A stretch of DNA of 20,829 bases from positions 1 to 20,829 of IMG/VR virus record IMGVR_UViG_3300017613_001047. The stretch is one strand, 5' to 3'. Made by a program: the position numbers and the translations under genes. Positions 15,028 to 20,829 of the stretch are shown in pieces. The notes beneath the pieces were generated by a model. That model made no database searches. It worked only from the letters and a program-made list of their open reading frames with translations, and was not told the DNA's origin. The stretch is from a virus. Each line of letters begins with the position of its first letter. Position 1 is the first letter of the stretch.

Positions 15028-15396
15028 CTACTCCTCTGCTTGTATTTTTTTTCTATATGTTTTATCCCTCATGTCGCCCGATAGTTCCGACCACTTTGAG
15101 GGGTTGGTGCTCCCGTCCATAATGAGTTTGTTCTGGTTCATGTACTCTTTTTTTTCCTTTCTACTCTTGAACGGGCGTTGTAGTGCTCTGTCGAAATACG
15201 GTGAATCGTCTTTAGGGAACCATATCGGTGTCCCTTTTGAATCTTTAACTTGTAAACCATGTCCTATACTGGCCTTGGAAAGTAACTTGATCGCTTTCTC
15301 CCCGCAATGTACTGCGTTGTGCATCTCTTCAACGATATGGAACTCGTCAAATTCTTCCCCGCACATCGTACACTCATAAGTATAGAGAGGGCACAT
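15028..15396 (-). CDS. FmdB-type zinc-ribbon protein (122 aa)
   Basis: The start CPLYTYECTMCGEEFDEFH is the standard FmdB-type zinc ribbon opening (MPLYEYxCxxCGxxFE). The usual second CxxC pair is reduced to AVHCGEKA, so only His-Cys remain and zinc binding may use His or be lost. The second half PYFDRALQRPFKSRKEKKEY matches the segment seen in phage versions of this protein, which often lie beside portal or terminase genes. Its job in those phages is not established. The start is MCPLY rather than MPLY; the extra codon lies in a duplicated 20-base stretch left at the homing endonuclease border. It is coupled to the endonuclease gene by TAATG. Confidence 0.78.
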   Translation of the reverse strand: MCPLYTYECTMCGEEFDEFHIVEEMHNAVHCGEKAIKLLSKASIGHGLQVKDSKGTPIWFPKDDSPYFDRALQRPFKSRKEKKEYMNQNKLIMDGSTNPSKWSELSGDMRDKTYRKKIQAEE

Positions 15397-15403
15397 TATG
15401 TTT
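15381..15403 (-). repeat. Direct repeat copy 1 at downstream border of the homing endonuclease gene
   Basis: On the plus strand TATAGAGAGG and CATTATGTTT flank an extra GCA. The second copy at 15767-15786 has the same two ten-base blocks joined directly. The copy spans the start codon of the zinc-ribbon gene and the stop of the endonuclease. Confidence 0.85.
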
Positions 15404-15779
15404 TCTTTCTTCTGTTGAGTTTTCTTCCCAACCTATCGTGTGTATAATTTGTAACATATTGGAGAAAACTAAGTGCTTTTTCTCGTTTGTAGGAATATAG
15501 ATACGGAAACACTTTCTCTAGAAGTGCTTTTGCTTCTAATATTCTGCATATTTCGATTTCAGTACATCTACTATTTTTATTTTTATACTCTATAAAATAT
15601 ATACCTAATCCATGAAGAATTGACCTACACTCATTTAGTATTCCTTCATCTGAATTAGTAATCATAACTCTGCATAAATGTGTTCCGCTTTGACGAGATT
15701 TGCGCAGAACAATACAACCTTCTCCATCAATAATTCCACCAAGATAAGCTATTTTCTCTGAAGATATATAGAGAGGCAT
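15396..15779 (-). CDS. LAGLIDADG homing endonuclease, free-standing (127 aa)
   Basis: Residues 13-21 read LGGIIDGEG, a good LAGLIDADG dodecapeptide with the acidic residue that coordinates the metal ion. CIVLRKSRQ and CRVMITNSDEGILNECRSIL follow, then the later helix and strand pattern of a single-motif enzyme (LEAKALLEKVFPYL). A protein of this size acts as a homodimer (known for the family) that cuts an allele lacking the gene and spreads itself. No intron or intein is seen around it: portal and zinc-ribbon genes are both intact, so it is an intergenic mobile gene. Its first four residues (MPLY) equal the normal start of the zinc-ribbon family. Both ends lie in TAATG overlaps. The gene looks more AT-rich than its neighbours. 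Confidence 0.88.
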   Translation of the reverse strand: MPLYISSEKIAYLGGIIDGEGCIVLRKSRQSGTHLCRVMITNSDEGILNECRSILHGLGIYFIEYKNKNSRCTEIEICRILEAKALLEKVFPYLYSYKREKALSFLQYVTNYTHDRLGRKLNRRKKT

Positions 15780-15786
15780 TATGTTT
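15767..15786 (-). repeat. Direct repeat copy 2 at upstream border of the homing endonuclease gene
   Basis: TATAGAGAGGCATTATGTTT on the plus strand spans the start codon of the endonuclease gene and the stop of the portal gene. It equals copy 1 except for a missing three-base insert. Together the two copies look like a target duplication left by insertion. Confidence 0.85.
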
Positions 15787-17632
15787 GGGGTAGTCCTGGT
15801 GTTGGTTGTCCTACTAAACTGCGTAACTCGTTCATTCCGCTGCCTTCGGTATACCCGCCTTTCCCTTCTTCCGGCGGGATTAACCCTTGTGTACCCTGGC
15901 TGATGGTCTGGATGATTTTACTCACATCACCTATCGCTTCAGGATATAACTGTAAAACAATCTTTAAGAACTCACCGATATTGACTTTTATCCCCTGCTG
16001 TTGCGCCATCATTACTAAATTGGTATTTGTAGCGATGTTGATTAAATCACCTAATTGTTTGCGTATCCCGACAATATCGTTACGTTGCGTTGAACCGACA
16101 ACCATCTCAAACCTGAACCCCCCTCGATGGAGTTTATCGCTCATCTCTGAATCGATATCTTCAAGCCATGTATACATGACTTGACCTGTTTGTGGATCAA
16201 CACCCGATTCGCCAGTGATTAATTGTAAGTCTTCAAACGGTGCGAATTGTTTGACAATCTGCCATAATTTCGTGGCTTGACGGTTTAAATACTGGCTTAC
16301 GAAATTGTTCATATCCGCTAACCTTAACGTCTCTGCCCCATGACTTAATTGCTCGCCTGTTGCGGTCTCTGCCGTACTCACTCCTAATAGTTTGGCTTTG
16401 GTAACACCCGTCTGTATCGTGACAACATCGAGGATCTTGTCTAACACACCCACTAAATCACCTTTTAGTTGGGTAAACGAAAGTTCTTTAAACATCTCGT
16501 TTGGATTACCGTTACACTTGACTATCGCCCCGACATCGCCTTCTTCTAACGTGCGTTCCCCATCATCCCCCAACTTACCCGTATCTACCGCTATCTTAGG
16601 GACAAAGCGGTCAATTTGGTTTAATATCGAGTCCATCGTGGTGGTGAAACGGTCTTGTAACGCTTTAATCTTGGTTAAATCGCTGATTGGATATAACTTG
16701 TGCCCGTGTTTGTTGAACGTTAAGACATCCGCTTGCCAACCATCTATCTCATAAGGTGATTCTTCGTGATATAACGCTTTATAATCGTTCTGGTCTTTCG
16801 CCATAACAAGAATATAGACTTTATTCTCATTACGATAATGGATTTCATATAAATCTATCAGTTTGAACTCGTCTAATGCGCTTACAGGTACGGTTTGACC
16901 CGTCACTGTGGGGAAATCAGGGACATCCAGCCCTTGTAATTTATTGGTGTTCTTGTACTTAGGGTTGGCTTTAACCTGCTCTAACGTCTTGCGGGTGCAA
17001 TGTGCCCACCATTGGGCTTCTTCTAAATTTCGGGCACGCGGGTCGATTAATACTTCGAACGGAGAAAGATATTGTATATACGGGGATTCGGAAATAATAT
17101 TATAATTCAACTCGGGGACAGTGATCTCTTCATTCTTGGGTTTCTTTAACCCCATGCGTTCAAGGAAGTTACGTTGTCTGCGTTTCTCGATTTCTTTTTT
17201 GTCAATAACATCGACCCCGTACTTGGTCGCATAACCGATCTTGTAAACCCCATACCCTAAAACATACGCATCCCATATAATACGTTTATTGATATCTTCT
17301 ACCCCTATCTCTCGATAGTAGTGATTAACTATCTCCCTTGCTAATGGTGCGGCAGGTTCATCTTCCCGCCTTAATGGAACAGCGTTTATCTTTGGGTTCT
17401 TAAAGTAGAGTGCTGGAACAACGTTTTTTGCAATCGCATGAAATAAGTTTAATGTGGTATACTGTTCTTCTTCTTCGTAAAGCCTGCCTAACGCAATACC
17501 TTTTTCATAGTAATCTACATTCTCCCCTGCTTTAGTGATCTCGTTTTGGGCGTACTTCCCGAAATTTTCGTCTCGGTACTTAGTGGCAAGCTCGAGTTCG
17601 ATTTTCCATTTCTCAATTTCTGTTAGTTTCAT
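15779..17632 (-). CDS. Portal protein (617 aa)
   Basis: This follows the terminase cluster and precedes the head genes, the usual place of the portal. The N-terminal helix (EIEKWKIELELATKYRDENF), the early core LYEEEEQYTTLNLFHAIAKN with PALYFKNPKI, the segment AYVLGYGVYKIGYATKYG, and YIQYLSPFEVLIDPRARN are typical for portal proteins of podovirus and some other tailed phages. A Gly/Ala/Thr-rich region at about 420 (TKAKLLGVSTAETATGEQLS) and a helix-rich C-terminus are also usual. The ring would form the DNA channel at one vertex and bind terminase and adaptor. No signal peptide is present. A ribosome site (AGGGAAGAG) lies inside the preceding small gene. The stop is TAATG, overlapping the endonuclease start. 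Confidence 0.9.
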   Translation of the reverse strand: MKLTEIEKWKIELELATKYRDENFGKYAQNEITKAGENVDYYEKGIALGRLYEEEEQYTTLNLFHAIAKNVVPALYFKNPKINAVPLRREDEPAAPLAREIVNHYYREIGVEDINKRIIWDAYVLGYGVYKIGYATKYGVDVIDKKEIEKRRQRNFLERMGLKKPKNEEITVPELNYNIISESPYIQYLSPFEVLIDPRARNLEEAQWWAHCTRKTLEQVKANPKYKNTNKLQGLDVPDFPTVTGQTVPVSALDEFKLIDLYEIHYRNENKVYILVMAKDQNDYKALYHEESPYEIDGWQADVLTFNKHGHKLYPISDLTKIKALQDRFTTTMDSILNQIDRFVPKIAVDTGKLGDDGERTLEEGDVGAIVKCNGNPNEMFKELSFTQLKGDLVGVLDKILDVVTIQTGVTKAKLLGVSTAETATGEQLSHGAETLRLADMNNFVSQYLNRQATKLWQIVKQFAPFEDLQLITGESGVDPQTGQVMYTWLEDIDSEMSDKLHRGGFRFEMVVGSTQRNDIVGIRKQLGDLINIATNTNLVMMAQQQGIKVNIGEFLKIVLQLYPEAIGDVSKIIQTISQGTQGLIPPEEGKGGYTEGSGMNELRSLVGQPTPGLPQT

Positions 17633-17765
17633 GTTCCAGCTCTTCCCTTAATTCAAGATATTTTTGGTATGTAAGGGGGACACCAATCCATCGTTCAAGG
17701 TCGCTTTTATAAATATGTCCCTCAACATTCTTATTGTTTAAAAGTTTCGTCAAACTCAATCCCAT
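17613..17765 (-). CDS. Small hypothetical protein before the portal (50 aa)
   Basis: The frame ends with the stretch KSDLERWIGVPLTYQKYLEL and REELEHETNRN, which looks coding and overlaps the portal start by 20 bases. I take ATG 17765 (MGLSLTKLLNNKNVEG) as the start, giving a 35-base overlap with the upstream gene; an ATG at 17801 would extend it into sequence that shadows the upstream gene. Its ribosome site is weak. The helix content could fit a small regulator or packaging helper, but no family was recognised. Confidence 0.5.
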   Translation of the reverse strand: MGLSLTKLLNNKNVEGHIYKSDLERWIGVPLTYQKYLELREELEHETNRN

Positions 17766-18090
17766 GTTCTTGATAGAATTTGCGTTTCTTGTTAATAACA
17801 TTCTTGAAAATCTTGTCTAACCACCACGTAGGGAACTCTTGATATAACTCTTTTAAGAAGTAGTACCACCCGGGGGTGTTCATGCGTTCCATCCACATGG
17901 ATACTGTGATGTTTAGTAGTTTTTTTCCAATAAAATACCCGTTGTCTGTAGGGGTGAATATCTTCCCGAATCCCCCTTCTCCATGGGTTTCGTAAGCATA
18001 CATATCATTAAATGCTTTCTCAGAGAAATCGTAATCCCCCACAGCAAAGAGTCTGTATACCCGTGTCATCCTTTCATAGTTTTTGTTCAT
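17731..18090 (-). CDS. Hypothetical protein between terminase and portal (119 aa)
   Basis: This Trp/Tyr/Phe-rich, helical protein contains NYERMTRVYRLFAVGDYDFS, then THGEGGFGKIFTPTDNGYF, and a WMERMNTPGWYYFLKELYQE segment. The start overlaps the preceding small gene as ATGA. No family was recognised and no membrane or secretion signal is present. Location next to the large terminase would allow a small terminase role, but the recognisable helix-turn-helix and oligomerisation pattern of small terminases is not evident. Confidence 0.65.
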   Translation of the reverse strand: MNKNYERMTRVYRLFAVGDYDFSEKAFNDMYAYETHGEGGFGKIFTPTDNGYFIGKKLLNITVSMWMERMNTPGWYYFLKELYQEFPTWWLDKIFKNVINKKRKFYQEHGIEFDETFKQ

Positions 18091-18197
18091 GCTATCTTTT
18101 GTGCTTCTTTTCCTTCACCAATCGTCTTCCCGCGTGCTAATTGTGGTTCTTTTGGGATTTCAACTTTTACTTCTTTCTTGACTTCTTTTTTCTTCAT
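18087..18197 (-). CDS. Very small Lys/Glu-rich protein (36 aa)
   Basis: The frame reads MKKKEVKKEVKVEIPKEPQL and ends GEGKEAQKIA. A strong AAGGAG ribosome site precedes the ATG, and the stop overlaps the next ATG (ATGA), so translation is likely. It is highly charged and probably unstructured. It lies 9 bases after the terminase stop. No function can be given. Confidence 0.6.
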   Translation of the reverse strand: MKKKEVKKEVKVEIPKEPQLARGKTIGEGKEAQKIA

Positions 18198-18206
18198 CTT
18201 CTCTCC

Positions 18207-19757
18207 TTACGTGAATGAGGGGCGTATCCGTGATGGTTTGTAACGCCTGGGTAAATGTTTGAACCTTCGTTCTCTCTCCTGTAGCCATTGCTGCTCTAAC
18301 CACGCAGCACTATTTTTCGGGGGGCCCGCTTTCTTCGGAACCCCGCCTGGTCGGGTTAGTTGGATATGCCAGCTTAATGAATCAACAATATCGTCATGCG
18401 GGGACTTGGGGTATTGAAGCATCTGATACGCTAATGTCGAGAAATCCCCGTCTAATAACTCGAAACTTCCTCCTGGAAAAAGTAAATCGCCGCGTTCATG
18501 CCATGCCGCTAATGCTTCGATACGTTGGTGCTTCCCTTCCCCTCTACGCCAACGCGTCTGAAACGGTTCTACCCCGAACCTGTGGAACGTCGGATCGGTT
18601 TGTTCTCCTTGAATACGGTCTCGGATATCTTTTTCTAACCTGCCTCGAAAAAAGGTTGTCTCCACCCCTAACTTAGTGAAATGATAGGTGTGGTTTAATC
18701 GGAATATCGCGTTAACCTGGTCATTCGGGCTGATGCGTTTGTTGATTATATCTAATAAATATAGTTTGTTGAACCTATCTGTCCCGCATACCGTGATCGC
18801 AGAGTAATCTTCCCCTTCCCCTGCGGGATCTATCGTTGCGGTGATATAAAGGTCTTTATACTTACCTTTTGTCCGGTCTTCGTTCTTTTCTAGCGTTCCG
18901 TAGAATTGGAAATCGCTTTTCTTGAACGTTGCGGTTTCGTCATCTACAGGGTTGTTTAAATAAAGAGAGGAGAATATGAAAGAGCCTTGTCTCGCTTTTT
19001 GTGTATCTAAGAACTCTTTGTCTAACCCTATGGGGGAAAAAGGGTACTCGTTCCCAACTATCGCGGACTCAAGAAAAATCTCGAACTCTTTGGTTTTCTT
19101 ATTCTCCTCAATTAACCTGCCGTAAAGATCACCGAAATGCCATCGTGTCCCAACAATCAGTGTTTCACCTTTCGGGACTAAAAGAGAAAGGGATTTCTGG
19201 TAGCAGGCATGGGTTTTATCCATCTGGTCTTTTGTGGTGGTATTGACATCCGAAACGATATCATCAAAAATTATAATATCGTAATGCGCACCGACTTTTG
19301 TGGTCTCTATCCCACCCGTATCTACATTGGGTTCTTTATACGCAATACCGCGTATGCGTAACTCAATCATGGATTCGTTCCATTTCCCCTTATGAGGATC
19401 GGTTTCCCACGGGCCGTAAATATCTCTGAACTTCGAACGTTCCGCTTTCCCGTAAATATGGTTTTTAATGTCGGTCAGAAACCCTTGTGCCTTTGTCGCG
19501 GTATCGGAATAAATCAGGATCCTTAAATTAGGGTCTGACGCGAGTTTCCAAAGAGCATAACCTACCGTGCAAATACAGGATTTGTACGAGTACCGCGGCA
19601 TTAATACGATGCGTGATCGTTTGTTCTTAGACTGGATCTTCCCGCAAAGATTGTCGTGGATAGAAAGCATGTCCCCATACCCTAAGATGTCTTTGCAGAA
19701 GAATTTGAAGTCTAATCTTCCTAGTTCCGATAAACGGGATTTTTCTTTTAAATCCAT
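18207..19757 (-). CDS. terL: Terminase large subunit (packaging ATPase and nuclease), 516 aa
   Basis: The ATPase half shows a P-loop-like LMPRYSYKSC (about 52-61), with the usual second small residue (Ser/Thr after KS) replaced by Cys; adenine-side elements; Walker B IIIFDD (161-166); and a coupling motif GTRWHFGD (203-210). The nuclease half begins at ITATIDPAGEGEDYSAI (D at about 310) and ends with SPHDDIVDSLSW (acidic pair at about 455-456), the metal-binding residues of the RNase H-like domain. The length and motif order are normal. Terminase docks on the portal, pumps DNA into the prohead and cuts concatemers (family knowledge). The start ATG has only a weak ribosome site (GGTGGA about 15 bases upstream after an eight-T run). 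Relation is closest by look to T7-like and P22-like packaging enzymes. Confidence 0.92.
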   Translation of the reverse strand: MDLKEKSRLSELGRLDFKFFCKDILGYGDMLSIHDNLCGKIQSKNKRSRIVLMPRYSYKSCICTVGYALWKLASDPNLRILIYSDTATKAQGFLTDIKNHIYGKAERSKFRDIYGPWETDPHKGKWNESMIELRIRGIAYKEPNVDTGGIETTKVGAHYDIIIFDDIVSDVNTTTKDQMDKTHACYQKSLSLLVPKGETLIVGTRWHFGDLYGRLIEENKKTKEFEIFLESAIVGNEYPFSPIGLDKEFLDTQKARQGSFIFSSLYLNNPVDDETATFKKSDFQFYGTLEKNEDRTKGKYKDLYITATIDPAGEGEDYSAITVCGTDRFNKLYLLDIINKRISPNDQVNAIFRLNHTYHFTKLGVETTFFRGRLEKDIRDRIQGEQTDPTFHRFGVEPFQTRWRRGEGKHQRIEALAAWHERGDLLFPGGSFELLDGDFSTLAYQMLQYPKSPHDDIVDSLSWHIQLTRPGGVPKKAGPPKNSAAWLEQQWLQERERRFKHLPRRYKPSRIRPSFT

Positions 19758-19808
19758 AAAAAAAAGAGTCCACCGTTATGCACGATAAACCCTTTCAATT
19801 TAAGTGCT

Positions 19809-19982
19809 TTACTTGCGATGACGATATATCGCGTTCACTTTCTCTTCGTCTGTACTTGCTTTCTTTAACTTCCTCTTAAGCTCTTTTCCTGACTTGTGCT
19901 GGGATTTGAGCTGCTTTGAAATCTTTTGTGCTTTCTTTAACTCTTCTGCCATCGCCCCTTTGATACGTTTTAAAACTTCCAT
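19809..19982 (-). CDS. Small helical basic protein (57 aa)
   Basis: I chose ATG 19982 over an in-frame GTG at 19997: the ATG overlaps the stop of the preceding gene (TAATG) and has GGAGG at a suitable distance. The protein is almost wholly a charged helix (RIKGAMAEELKKAQKISKQL, then GKELKRKLKKASTDEEKV). It lies 51 bases before terminase. A coiled-coil small terminase-like role is possible, but the size is well below typical and no DNA-binding fold is visible. The 51 bases after it hold no recognised hairpin or promoter. Confidence 0.62.
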   Translation of the reverse strand: MEVLKRIKGAMAEELKKAQKISKQLKSQHKSGKELKRKLKKASTDEEKVNAIYRHRK

Positions 19983-20104
19983 TAATTCGGCCTCCACCCA
20001 GCTTTACGCAGTGTCCCGTACACATACTTGTCTTGTCGTTTCTTGTCCCCTGGGAATTTCTTCCTCGCTTGGGTCTTGAGTTTCTTTTCTACCTTCTTCG
20101 GCAT
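19982..20104 (-). CDS. Very small basic protein (40 aa)
   Basis: The frame reads MPKKVEKKLKTQARKKFPGD and ends KYVYGTLRKAGWRPN. This KYVYGTLRKAGWRP ending is a recurring pattern of very short phage proteins, which supports that it is real. Both ends overlap neighbours (TAATG upstream and downstream). It is rich in Lys/Arg and may bind nucleic acid. No function is known to me. Confidence 0.65.
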   Translation of the reverse strand: MPKKVEKKLKTQARKKFPGDKKRQDKYVYGTLRKAGWRPN

Positions 20105-20247
20105 TACGCCCCCCTCACAGGATAACCCGTCCATCCTTTTATCCCGTACTTCGTCGGTCTGGGATAGGCTTTCTTCGGAACATTAATTCCCCGCGCTTTG
20201 TCTTTCTTCTCCATCTCTTCCTTCGTTAAAGGCTTTATCGGCTCCAT
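20104..20247 (-). CDS. Very small hypothetical protein (47 aa)
   Basis: The frame starts MEPIKPLTKEEMEKKDKARG and ends YGIKGWTGYPVRGA. A strong GGAGGAG ribosome site lies directly before the ATG, and its stop overlaps the next start. The Gly/Trp/Tyr-rich end resembles other short phage proteins of packaging clusters. No family assigned. Confidence 0.65.
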   Translation of the reverse strand: MEPIKPLTKEEMEKKDKARGINVPKKAYPRPTKYGIKGWTGYPVRGA

Positions 20248-20363
20248 ACTCTCCTCCACCTCTTCCCGTTTACCTCATACTCGTCTTTCGGAGTTCCCCT
20301 TACCGCCTTCGTATCAGGCTTGGTCTTTAACGGGGAAATACCCTTTTTTATCCTGCTTTCCAC
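20235..20363 (-). CDS. Possible overlapping small protein with GTG start (42 aa)
   Basis: A frame from GTG 20363 to a TAA at 20235 encodes a sequence ending TPKDEYEVNGKRWRRVWSR. The end looks coding (NGKRW, Trp/Arg-rich) and covers the otherwise empty 66 bases between its neighbours. It overlaps the upstream gene by 50 bases and the downstream one by 13. There is no ATG in the frame and only a poor ribosome site, so the true start is unclear. Confidence 0.35.
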   Translation of the reverse strand: MESRIKKGISPLKTKPDTKAVRGTPKDEYEVNGKRWRRVWSR

Positions 20364-20469
20364 AAACTTGCTTGATTTCGTCATCGTAAACCCTTAATGT
20401 CTGATACCATGCACAATAGGCTCTTGGGTGCTTGGTATACGCGTTTAACATCTGGGAAAGAAAATTCAT
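20314..20469 (-). CDS. Small hypothetical protein (51 aa)
   Basis: ATG 20469 overlaps the upstream stop (ATGA) and is preferred to the in-frame ATG at 20514, which lies deep inside the upstream gene. The protein reads MNFLSQMLNAYTKHPRAYCA, then WYQTLRVYDDEIKQVCGK and KKGYFPVKDQA. No family recognised. Two cysteines are far apart and do not suggest a zinc site. Confidence 0.6.
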   Translation of the reverse strand: MNFLSQMLNAYTKHPRAYCAWYQTLRVYDDEIKQVCGKQDKKGYFPVKDQA

Positions 20470-20666
20470 CGTTTTATTGGTAGCCCAGGTACCTTTTGTA
20501 ACTCTTTTAACCATAATTTACTGTATATATTCCGATGTCCCTCTATATACCAGCCGTCTTTGAAGATGACCTGCTTATTCGCCAAAAAACTCCCGCACCC
20601 ACAGGCACATTCCGTTGTATCATGCCCTAATCGCCCAAATCCTTCTGGCGTGTCATCTATATACAT
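20466..20666 (-). CDS. Small zinc-finger-like protein (66 aa)
   Basis: Residues 20-48 hold ECACGCGSFLAN followed about 12 residues later by GWYIEGHRN. The C-x-C-x-C cluster followed by G-H-x-N is the pattern of short phage/plasmid zinc proteins related to HNH-type fingers, but the catalytic His of the nuclease is not evident, so nuclease activity is doubtful. The start ATG has AGGTAAGA upstream. It is the first gene of the minus-strand cluster in the window. It may be a DNA-binding or regulatory protein. Confidence 0.65.
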   Translation of the reverse strand: MYIDDTPEGFGRLGHDTTECACGCGSFLANKQVIFKDGWYIEGHRNIYSKLWLKELQKVPGLPIKR

Positions 20667-20725
20667 TCTTACCTAACATGTTTTACCAATTCCTTATCGC
20701 ACCCTTTAAACACCATATCGGATAA

Positions 20726-20829
20726 ATGAAAATCAGCAAGTACAGGATACTGTTTAATATAGTTAACGATAAGGAAGAGGAGTTAGAGGACGAAGTTTGC
20801 AAGCTTTCTTATTTACTTATGTATTTAAA
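20726..20829 (+). CDS. Start of a possible plus-strand gene (runs off right edge)
   Basis: From ATG 20726 the frame is open to the window end (34 codons): MKISKYRILFNIVND, then KEEELEDEVCKLSYLLMYL, an amphipathic helix with coding-like composition. The minus strand here has several stops and no good start, which favours this reading. The ribosome site (GGA before AAATG) is weak. If real, it is the only plus-strand gene and marks a switch of transcription direction. The 59 bases between it and 20666 hold no promoter I can defend. Confidence 0.4.
   Translation, partial: MKISKYRILFNIVNDKEEELEDEVCKLSYLLMYL

Noticed and set aside
15396-15779. Group I intron or intein carrying the endonuclease
   Set aside because: Both flanking genes are complete in their own frames and no splice-type junction is seen within a gene.
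20669-20716. Minus-strand frame before the zinc-finger-like gene (ending CDKELVKHVR)
   Set aside because: The end looks coding and its stop is close to the next start, but upstream it meets a stop and the only ATG gives 15 residues. I could not support it; it competes with the plus-strand reading.

Overview
The window reads as the structural and packaging half of a tailed bacteriophage (or prophage) genome. All but one of the supported genes lie on the minus strand in one tightly packed late-type operon, with many TAATG and ATGA stop/start overlaps, so transcription runs from right to left. The gene order (terminase, portal, scaffold, major capsid, decoration, head-tail adaptor, large nozzle-like protein, fibres, ejection-type proteins, beta-helix spike) resembles short-tailed, podovirus-type phages. 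No long tape measure, tail sheath or tail tube gene is visible. The host is probably a Gram-negative bacterium, inferred from an O-antigen ligase/polymerase-type membrane protein and many Sec-type signal peptides; the species cannot be named from the sequence.

Layout from right to left, in order of transcription. The right edge holds what may be the start of one plus-strand gene (20726 onward). Positions 20666-19809 hold five or six very small, mostly basic genes. Terminase large subunit (19757-18207) is followed by three small genes (18197-17613) and the portal (17632-15779). A LAGLIDADG homing endonuclease (15779-15396) sits exactly at the portal/zinc-ribbon gene junction. Next come small genes, a secreted-type protein, the scaffold, the capsid and a decoration-like protein (15396-12002). 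A hairpin at 11944-11996 precedes an O-antigen ligase-like gene (11931-10678), whose end runs 116 bases into the adaptor gene. The adaptor and nozzle-like genes (10793-7970), three fibre-type genes (7980-6046), a GNAT-like protein, three ejection-type virion proteins (5757-1576), a small structural protein and the 5' part of a pectin-lyase-like tailspike (1266-1, running off the left edge) complete the window.

The most unusual property is that seven products in this virion operon begin with classical Sec signal peptides: a small protein before the scaffold, the decoration-like protein, the nozzle-like protein, three fibre-type proteins and the tailspike. An eighth, an ejection-type protein, starts with a hydrophobic leader placed before what looks like the normal N-terminus of its family. 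Proteins expected to act inside the cytoplasm or the head (terminase, portal, scaffold, capsid, adaptor, the two larger ejection-type proteins) lack such leaders. Several of the leader-bearing proteins are also rich in cysteine. The set fits virion surface parts that are exported or membrane-bound before or during assembly, which is not how tailed phages are known to assemble.

No lysis, integration, lysogeny control, DNA replication, tRNA or CRISPR features were recognised. Product names rest on sequence reading and memory of families, not on a database search.
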